A DNA stretch of 5,381 bases, taken from positions 1 through 5,381 of the forward strand of contig JAUMXD010000093.1 of the NCBI GenBank assembly GCA_030529305.1, written 5' to 3'. A program made the position numbers and the translations under genes. Positions 1-3,765 of this stretch are shown one piece after another. Position 1 is the first letter of the stretch; every line of letters begins with the position of its first letter. Under the pieces are notes generated by a model. It searched no databases, was not told where the DNA came from, and saw only the letters and a program-made list of their open reading frames with translations. This DNA is from Allobrachymonas sp. (GTDB lineage Bacteria > Pseudomonadota > Gammaproteobacteria > Burkholderiales > Burkholderiaceae).

Positions 1-344
1 TCTTGCTGGTCCTTGCCGCGCCAGATGAGCTGCGGGTCCAGCTCGCGGTTGAGGCGTTGCTGGAGTTGCTGCGCTGCCTCGTCCGCAGTGCCCGTCCCAC
101 CCGTCCCGTTCCCGTTTGCGGCATCCGCGCCGCCCGCTTCGTGCAGGGCGCACAGCGCCTCCAGCCACTGCGCATTGGCACGCGGGTAGCGGGCCTGCAT
201 GGGCGCGCGCTGCGCCGCGTCCATGACGGACTGGTGCTCGACGGTGGGGATGTTCTTGCGCGTGGCCCCGGTGTGGACGAGGTCTTCCACGCCCAAACCG
301 GTTTTGTGAGGGGCTTTGCTGGTGGATTTGGGTTGACGGGCCAT
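1..344 (-). CDS. mod: Type III-like site-specific DNA methyltransferase (Mod), N-terminal fragment, continues past the left edge
   Basis: Reading leftward from ATG at 344, 114 complete codons are open to the window edge. An in-frame TAA lies a few codons upstream, so 344 is the first ATG available. The visible part precedes the catalytic domain, so no DPPY or FxGxG motif can be seen. Recognition rests on two stretches I recall from large type III-like adenine methyltransferases that pair with DEAD/DEAH helicase Res subunits: ATRKNIPTVEHQSVM (residues 27-41) and NRELDPQLIWRGKDQQ (99-114). Between them, residues 71-88 are a Gly/Asn/Thr-rich low-complexity linker encoded by degenerate CCCGT repeats. 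There is no good Shine-Dalgarno before the ATG, so translation may be weak. As the cognate methyltransferase of the res gene at the right end, it would protect host sites by N6-adenine methylation; this role is inferred from context. It is the last gene seen in the cluster, an unusual place for mod. Confidence 0.8.
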   Translation of the reverse strand, partial: MARQPKSTSKAPHKTGLGVEDLVHTGATRKNIPTVEHQSVMDAAQRAPMQARYPRANAQWLEALCALHEAGGADAANGNGTGGTGTADEAAQQLQQRLNRELDPQLIWRGKDQQ

Positions 345-375
345 GAGGTGTGGTGATCTTTAATCAAGAAGGCAA

Positions 376-430
376 CTAAGTTAAGGGAAACGCGTTTGCC
401 TTAACTTAGCAGGCGGACAAGTTAAGGCAA
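376..430. promoter_or_regulatory. Cluster of three 12-bp operator-like sites (consensus AAGTTAAGGCAA) in front of mod
   Basis: Site 1 at 378-389 reads AAGTTAAGGGAA (one mismatch). Site 2 at 396-407 is the exact reverse complement, TTGCCTTAACTT. Site 3 at 419-430 is AAGTTAAGGCAA. Sites 1 and 2 form a 34-bp palindrome (376-409) with 11-bp outer arms CTAAGTTAAGG/CCTTAACTTAG, a central CGCG and one mismatch pair (387/398). Sites 2 and 3 form a perfect 12-bp inverted repeat with an 11-bp spacer. The arrangement is typical of binding sites for a dimeric or multimeric regulator. The neighbouring Fic protein carries a C-terminal winged helix and is the nearest candidate binder, which is inference. 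Confidence 0.7.
403..430 (-). promoter_or_regulatory. Candidate mod promoter (-35 TTGCCT, extended -10 TGCTAAGTT)
   Basis: On the minus strand TTGCCT (430-425) is followed after 16 bp by TAAGTT (408-403), preceded by TG one base upstream as in extended -10 promoters. The predicted start is near 396, giving a leader of about 50 nt before the mod ATG at 344. Site 3 of the repeat cluster lies over the -35, site 2 over the -10, and site 1 just downstream of the start, so a protein bound there would block transcription. Both hexamers are imperfect. A weaker alternative is TTAACT/TAAAGA closer to the ATG. Confidence 0.4.
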
Positions 431-441
431 GCGGCGCATCC

Positions 442-1575
442 TTAGCCCAGGAAGAGGTCCAGGTAAGCATCAAAAGCGTAAAGACGCCAGCGGTTCTGGC
501 CGGTGATCTCCACCAGAATGCCCAGTCGGATCAAGTCCTTGATCAGCGCCTGCGCCGTGGGCGCCGAGACTTGCAGTTCGCGCTCCAGGTCGGAAGATGC
601 CACCATCGGGCGGCGGTACAGGAGGTTGAGCGTGGCCCGCGCGTTGGGCACCCGCTTGCCCAGTGTCAGAATGCGTTGCTCCACATCGGTGCGCAGCGCC
701 AGCACTTTGCTGAAGGTGTCGCGGCCCTTGGTGGCGGTTTCCAGCACGCCTTGCAGGAAGAAGCGCACCCAGTGGCCCATGTCGCCGGAGGCGCGCACGC
801 GCGTCAAGGCGTCGTAGTAGCTGCCGCGGTGGCGCTCGAAAAAGTCCGACAGGTACAACGAAGGCTTGGCCAGCAGGCCATGGCTGACCAGATACAGCGG
901 TATCAGCAGGCGGCCAATGCGGCCATTGCCGTCCAGGAAGGGGTGGATGGTTTCAAACTGGTAGTGACTGATGGCAACGCGGATCAAGTGCGGCACTGTG
1001 ATGGTGTCGTTGTGCCAGAACTTTTCCAGATCGCCCATCAGCTCGGGCACATCCTCATGATGCGGGGGGATGAAGGCCGCATCCATCAGGCTGGAGCCGC
1101 CAATCCAGTTTTGACTGGCGCGAAATTCGCCCGGTTGCTTGTGCTCGCCGCGCACGCCTTGCATCAGGGTGGCATGCGCCTGGCGCAGCAGGCGGTTGGA
1201 CAGCGGCAGGTTTTCCAGCGCGGCGATGGCGGTGTTGACCGCATCGATGTAGTTGCGCACCTCGCGCCAGTCGTCGCGCTTTTCCGGGGCGATCTGCTCT
1301 TCCGGCAGCACGGCCTCTTCGATGCCGGTGCGCGTGCCTTCGATGCGGCTGGAGGTCTGCGCCTCCTTGACCACGTGCATTTCGATGAACAGGTCGATGT
1401 CCGGCACGATCAGCGAGAAGGCGTTGAGTTCGCCCAGCGCCCGGTTGGCCGATTCCAGTAGCAGGTTGATCTGCGCGTCCTCCCAGTGCCAGTCGTGGTT
1501 GACCGGCACCGGCTCGAAGCTCTTGTATTGCAGGCGCTGCTGCCAGCGGCCGGGCTTGAAGGTTTCAAATTTCAT
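442..1575 (-). CDS. fic: Fic-family protein adenylyltransferase with N-terminal inhibitory helix and C-terminal winged helix
   Basis: This 377-aa protein has the full architecture of class II Fic enzymes such as SoFic of Shewanella, which is of similar length. Residues ~20-95 are a Fic_N-type helical region containing the autoinhibitory motif SSRIEG (75-80, glutamate E79), which blocks ATP gamma-phosphate placement in this class. The Fic core follows, with the target-docking flap near GGSSLMDAAFIPP (159-171) and the intact catalytic motif HPFLDGNGRIGR (211-222): catalytic H211, metal-binding D215, anion-hole GNGR. Residues ~298-368 look like a winged helix-turn-helix, suggesting DNA binding or dimerisation. 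The enzyme should transfer AMP from ATP to Ser/Thr/Tyr hydroxyls of cytosolic proteins; the target is unknown. The ATG at 1575 has AAGGTG (1588-1583) 7 nt upstream, and translation could be coupled to a small upstream ORF by an ATGA overlap. The gene lies between the DUF4276 gene and mod, with gaps on both sides, so it may be separately transcribed and may regulate mod. Confidence 0.96.
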   Translation of the reverse strand: MKFETFKPGRWQQRLQYKSFEPVPVNHDWHWEDAQINLLLESANRALGELNAFSLIVPDIDLFIEMHVVKEAQTSSRIEGTRTGIEEAVLPEEQIAPEKRDDWREVRNYIDAVNTAIAALENLPLSNRLLRQAHATLMQGVRGEHKQPGEFRASQNWIGGSSLMDAAFIPPHHEDVPELMGDLEKFWHNDTITVPHLIRVAISHYQFETIHPFLDGNGRIGRLLIPLYLVSHGLLAKPSLYLSDFFERHRGSYYDALTRVRASGDMGHWVRFFLQGVLETATKGRDTFSKVLALRTDVEQRILTLGKRVPNARATLNLLYRRPMVASSDLERELQVSAPTAQALIKDLIRLGILVEITGQNRWRLYAFDAYLDLFLG

Positions 1576-1757
1576 GGCAACGCACCTTTTCCGGCAAAAA
1601 ACCGTATGGAAAACAGCATTTTTCCATGCATGTCATGGCAAATATGTATAGCAAGCGCCGGGTTCATGGCTGTATCCCGGCCAGCATGCTTTCGAACTCG
1701 GCCTGCTCCTTCCGGGCAAAGGCCCGGCAGTCGGGGGTTGAAGCTTGCGAATTTCAT
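1572..1757 (-). CDS. Possible 61-aa leader ORF overlapping the fic start (unproven)
   Basis: ATG at 1757 has AGGAG 7 nt upstream, the best ribosome binding site in this gap. The frame runs 61 codons and stops with TGA overlapping the fic ATG (ATGA), the classic arrangement for translational coupling. Its first codons, MKFASFNP, resemble the fic start, MKFETFKP, and 20 of 24 bases match. After that the sequence matches nothing I recognise, has no predicted domain or membrane segment, and its codon use looks less like coding DNA than the neighbours. It may be a leader peptide controlling fic, a decayed fic start, or chance. An ATG 14 codons upstream at 1799 is in frame but lacks the good AGGAG. 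Confidence 0.25.
   Translation of the reverse strand: MKFASFNPRLPGLCPEGAGRVRKHAGRDTAMNPALAIHICHDMHGKMLFSIRFFAGKGALP
1583..1588 (-). promoter_or_regulatory. Ribosome binding site of fic
   Basis: AAGGTG on the minus strand, 7 nt before the fic ATG at 1575. It supports this start over other in-frame codons, and the protein begins MKFETFKPG. Confidence 0.7.
1607..1626. repeat. Inverted repeat TGGAAAA-(6)-TTTTCCA upstream of fic
   Basis: Perfect 7-bp arms TGGAAAA (1607-1613) and TTTTCCA (1620-1626) with a 6-nt spacer, ending 32 nt upstream of the fic start. It could be an operator or a weak hairpin in the fic leader. It is followed on the minus strand by ACGG and a run of six T, but the stem is AT-rich, so a terminator call is not made. 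Confidence 0.45.
1645..1653 (-). promoter_or_regulatory. Possible extended -10 element for fic (TGCTATACA)
   Basis: TGCTATACA on the minus strand matches the extended -10 pattern TGnTATAAT at the TG and four of six hexamer bases. No clear -35 stands 16-18 bp upstream. The predicted start near 1638 would give a ~60-nt fic leader containing the inverted repeat at 1607-1626. The call is weak. Confidence 0.25.
1664..1753 (-). pseudogene. Possible remnant of the 3' end of an unknown gene
   Basis: In a second minus-strand frame, 29 codons are open between TGA at 1756-1754 and TGA at 1666-1664, ending RKEQAEFESMLAGIQP. The last ~20 codons are mostly GC-ending (AAG, GAG, CAG, GCC, TTC, CTG) and read like an amphipathic C-terminal helix of a genuine protein, but the frame has no usable start codon. 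One reading is that a short gene beginning at the MKFASFNP start shifted frame around 1716-1733. The parent family is not recognised. Confidence 0.2.
1712..1727. repeat. GC-rich hairpin CCGGGC-(4)-GCCCGG
   Basis: Perfect 6-bp G+C stem, CCGGGC (1712-1717) and GCCCGG (1722-1727), with a 4-nt AAAG loop. There is no T-run on either side, so it is not a standard intrinsic terminator. It lies inside the small ORF and near its apparent frame change, where a hairpin could promote slippage or pausing. Confidence 0.35.
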
Positions 1758-1848
1758 GCTTGGGCTCCTGAACCGGAGGACGGTGAATGCAGCACGCAAT
1801 TTGCCGTCACGATTTGCGATGAAACAAGAAAACCGTTTGAAATCAATA

Positions 1849-1943
1849 CATTGAATCCCTGGCCCGGGTGTCGCGTGGTTTGCGGTGAAATGCGCGTGAA
1901 CGTGGATCGGTGGATCGCGAAGCCTTTGGATTCAATGGCCAGG
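1849..1943. repeat. Two locally inverted segments: CATTGAATCC/GGATTCAATG and CCTGGCC/GGCCAGG
   Basis: CATTGAATCC at 1849-1858 is inverted exactly at 1928-1937 (GGATTCAATG). The directly adjoining CCTGGCC (1858-1864) is inverted exactly at 1937-1943 (GGCCAGG). The two pairs occur in the order A-B ... A'-B', not the A-B ... B'-A' order of one simple stem. Both arms lie in non-coding DNA. Confidence 0.5.
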
Positions 1944-2004
1944 CATGCCCCCGGCATCGGGAACATGTTTGTGCGGAGGTGCAATGCCTTGCCCATGCTC
2001 ATGC

Positions 2005-2568
2005 TCACGAGGCCAGCCTGCGCAAACCACCAACAAACACGCGCAGGCTGTGCGAGAGGTTGCGGTCTGGCTCCAGATGGGCGGCCATGGCCCGCGCGCC
2101 ACTGATTTTTTGAAAGGCTGGTGCCAGCCGCTTGACCTGCTCGGAGGGCTTTTGCCAGCTGTCGGGATGCGCAAACTTCTTGCGGTTGGCTGGGGTGTCG
2201 ATCTTGCGCGCCTGCATGGCCGCTTCCAGCGCGGCCAGATCGCCCAGATACCAGCTTTCCAGCTCCTGGCACACCAGCCGTACCAAGGTGTCGGGGCGCT
2301 GGGTTTGTCGGCACAGCTGCACCAGGCGGGCTTTGACGGTCAGGCAATCCGCGCCATCGGTATCGCGCACGATGACGAAGCGGTCGCCCGGAAATTGCCA
2401 AGCCGCGAGCTTGCGCGCAATGCTGCGATCCAGATCGCTTTTGCCTTCATGCGCAATGCACAAAAAATGCTGGCCGCTGGCCCAGCCGGGAAACAGCCGG
2501 GGCAGCCACGCTTCCAGCAAGACCTTCATGGAAGGTTCTTCCAGCAAAAAGACGATGCGCCCAGCCAT
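2005..2568 (-). CDS. DUF4276 family protein with TOPRIM-like acidic motifs, partner of the adjacent ATPase
   Basis: This 187-aa protein matches the DUF4276 pattern throughout: the opening beta strand with acidic pair RIVFLLEEPSMK (4-15, E10/E11), HEGKSDLDRSI (40-50), RDTDGADC with a D-x-D pair (68-75, D69/D71), ELESWYLGD (102-110) and KISGARAMAAHL (154-165). An early glutamate followed by a D-x-D is the layout of TOPRIM folds, which bind metal and cleave nucleic acid, so a nuclease role is plausible but inferred. The start is placed at 2568, not an in-frame ATG at 2610. There the ATPase stop and this ATG share one base (TGATG), AGGTG lies 5 nt before it, and the family's first beta strand begins at once. 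This arrangement implies reinitiation and balanced amounts of ATPase and partner, as expected for a complex. No membrane segments or signal peptide are visible. Confidence 0.87.
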   Translation of the reverse strand: MAGRIVFLLEEPSMKVLLEAWLPRLFPGWASGQHFLCIAHEGKSDLDRSIARKLAAWQFPGDRFVIVRDTDGADCLTVKARLVQLCRQTQRPDTLVRLVCQELESWYLGDLAALEAAMQARKIDTPANRKKFAHPDSWQKPSEQVKRLAPAFQKISGARAMAAHLEPDRNLSHSLRVFVGGLRRLAS

Positions 2569-3761
2569 CAGCGCACCTGGTTGAGTGTGTCGAACAGCCC
2601 TTGTTTCCACAGGTAGCCGGGCAAATCACCGGCCTCGTAGAGGGCGCGCAGATTGGCCGAATCGCTGGCGCGGGTGATGCGGGTAAAGCCCTGCTCCTTG
2701 CGCAGGCAGTAGATTTCATCCAGCGTGAGCGCGTTGAGAAAGTCCGGCGAATGGGTGGAGATGAACACCTGCCCGCCGCGCTCGGCATAGCTGCGAAATT
2801 CCTCGGCCAACTCGGGCAGCAGCTCGGGGTAGAGCTGATTTTCCGGCTCCTCGACCGCCAGCAGGGGAAAGGGGCTGGGGTCGTTGAGCAGCACCAGATA
2901 GGCAAACATCTTGATGGTGCCGTCGGAAACATGGCGGGCGATGAAGGGGTCCTTGAAGCTGCCGTCACGGAAACGCAGCACCAGGCGGCCGTCCTCGGTC
3001 TGGCGCGGCTCCACCACGCTGACGCCGGGCACGCGGCGTTGCATGGCGGCCAGCACCTGGTCGAAACGCTCGCGGTGGTGTTCGTAGAGGTAATTGGCCA
3101 CCAGCGGCAGGTTGTCGCCCCGGGTGGAAAGGTGCTCGGCAAAGCCGTCTTCCTGGCTGGGGCGAGCGTCGCTGACGTGGAAATCACTGATGTGCCAGTG
3201 CTCAATCATCTGCCTAAAGGCGCTGGCGGCCTTGAAACGCTCGAACTGGCCCAGCCCCTTGATGGCAAGAATGTCCGGCGCATCCAGCTCCTGTTCTTCG
3301 CGGGTGAGCTCTTCGTCCTGCCTGGAAAAGTCTTCTTCATTGGTGATGGAGTAGCCTTGGCCACAGGAGAAGTCCAGAAAGTGGTAAGGCTTGCCGCTGG
3401 CACCGCGCTTGTAGCGCAGGATTTCGCGCTCAACCCACGGCTTGCCTTTCTTGTCCAGTCCGATCTTCAGCACATAGGTCACCAGCCGCTCAACGCCGGT
3501 GATCGGCAGGCGAAATTGCAGGGTGATGTCGATGGTTTCACCCGTAACGCCCCGGCTAATAACTTCGCGCCAGCCGCCGCGCTTGGCCAGCGCCTTGGTC
3601 ACGTTCATCGACAAGGCGTCTTTAAGGAATGAGAACACATCGAACAGCGTGGACTTGCCCGTGCCATTGGCCCCCACCAGCACGCACAGCCGGGGAATAT
3701 GTTGCAGCCGAACATCACGAAACAGGCGGTAATTCTTGATGGCGATGGATTCGATCTGCAT
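2568..3761 (-). CDS. ABC/AAA-type ATPase of the AAA_21 (COG4637-like) defence group
   Basis: This 397-aa cytosolic protein begins with the strand MQIESIAIKNYRLFRD typical of RecF/SMC-like ATPases. It has Walker A GANGTGKST (30-38), an ABC signature-like SDGTIK (279-284), Walker B LLAVEEPENQLYP (300-312, acidic E304/E305) and a switch histidine in ISTHSPDFL (334-342, H337). The middle (~85-275) is a long insertion where this family normally carries its specific lid or coiled coil. Such ATPases sense or bind DNA as dimers and control a nuclease partner, as in OLD, Gabija and PARIS. Here the partner is most likely the DUF4276 protein encoded next, coupled by TGATG. The start at 3761 is 4 nt after the res stop, with GGAG (3774-3771) 9 nt upstream inside res, so it is cotranscribed with res. 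All catalytic motifs look intact. Confidence 0.93.
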   Translation of the reverse strand: MQIESIAIKNYRLFRDVRLQHIPRLCVLVGANGTGKSTLFDVFSFLKDALSMNVTKALAKRGGWREVISRGVTGETIDITLQFRLPITGVERLVTYVLKIGLDKKGKPWVEREILRYKRGASGKPYHFLDFSCGQGYSITNEEDFSRQDEELTREEQELDAPDILAIKGLGQFERFKAASAFRQMIEHWHISDFHVSDARPSQEDGFAEHLSTRGDNLPLVANYLYEHHRERFDQVLAAMQRRVPGVSVVEPRQTEDGRLVLRFRDGSFKDPFIARHVSDGTIKMFAYLVLLNDPSPFPLLAVEEPENQLYPELLPELAEEFRSYAERGGQVFISTHSPDFLNALTLDEIYCLRKEQGFTRITRASDSANLRALYEAGDLPGYLWKQGLFDTLNQVR

Positions 3762-3765
3762 GACA

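Larger units (their letters stand above)
1576..2004. other. 429-bp gap between the DUF4276 gene and fic
   Basis: No well-supported gene fills this stretch. It holds a possible 61-aa ORF, a coding-like C-terminal remnant, a GC hairpin, an AT-rich inverted repeat and a weak promoter candidate, all described separately. Farther upstream are a small palindrome TCAATACATTGA (1843-1854), paired inverted segments at 1849-1864 and 1928-1943, and a tandem GTGGATCG duplication (1902-1917). The part around 1795-1857 is clearly more AT-rich than the genes on either side. No convincing terminator follows the DUF4276 stop. The gap probably carries fic control signals and debris from an older insertion or deletion. 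Confidence 0.6.

Noticed and set aside
3..356. A 117-aa plus-strand open frame at the left edge
   Set aside because: The opposite strand carries a recognisable Mod N-terminus over the same bases, and the plus-strand product resembles no family.
376..409. The 34-bp palindrome as an intrinsic terminator for fic
   Set aside because: The stem is AT-rich with a mismatch, the loop would be only CGCG, and the following bases are not a clean T-run. The third repeat copy at 419-430 fits a binding-site cluster better.
571..1461. A 296-aa plus-strand open frame
   Set aside because: It lies wholly antisense to fic, whose motifs are intact. The product has the Ala/Val/Gln/His-rich look of a shadow frame in GC-rich DNA and no recognisable domain.
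1910..2113. A 67-aa plus-strand ORF starting with GTG
   Set aside because: It lacks a ribosome binding site, runs antisense into the DUF4276 gene and resembles nothing known.
1754..2401. A 215-aa minus-strand open frame running from inside the DUF4276 gene through the gap
   Set aside because: Its first two thirds are an out-of-frame reading of the DUF4276 gene, and the rest has no family resemblance.
2569..2610. Upstream ATG giving the DUF4276 protein 14 extra residues
   Set aside because: The TGATG overlap, the AGGTG at 2578-2574 and the position of the first conserved strand all favour the ATG at 2568.
2601..3632. A 343-aa plus-strand open frame
   Set aside because: It is antisense to the ATPase gene, and its translation is a complement shadow without motifs.
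2005..3761. Naming the ATPase/TOPRIM-like pair PARIS, OLD or Gabija
   Set aside because: The partner matches DUF4276, not DUF4435 or a UvrD-like helicase, and the ATPase is not fused to a TOPRIM domain.
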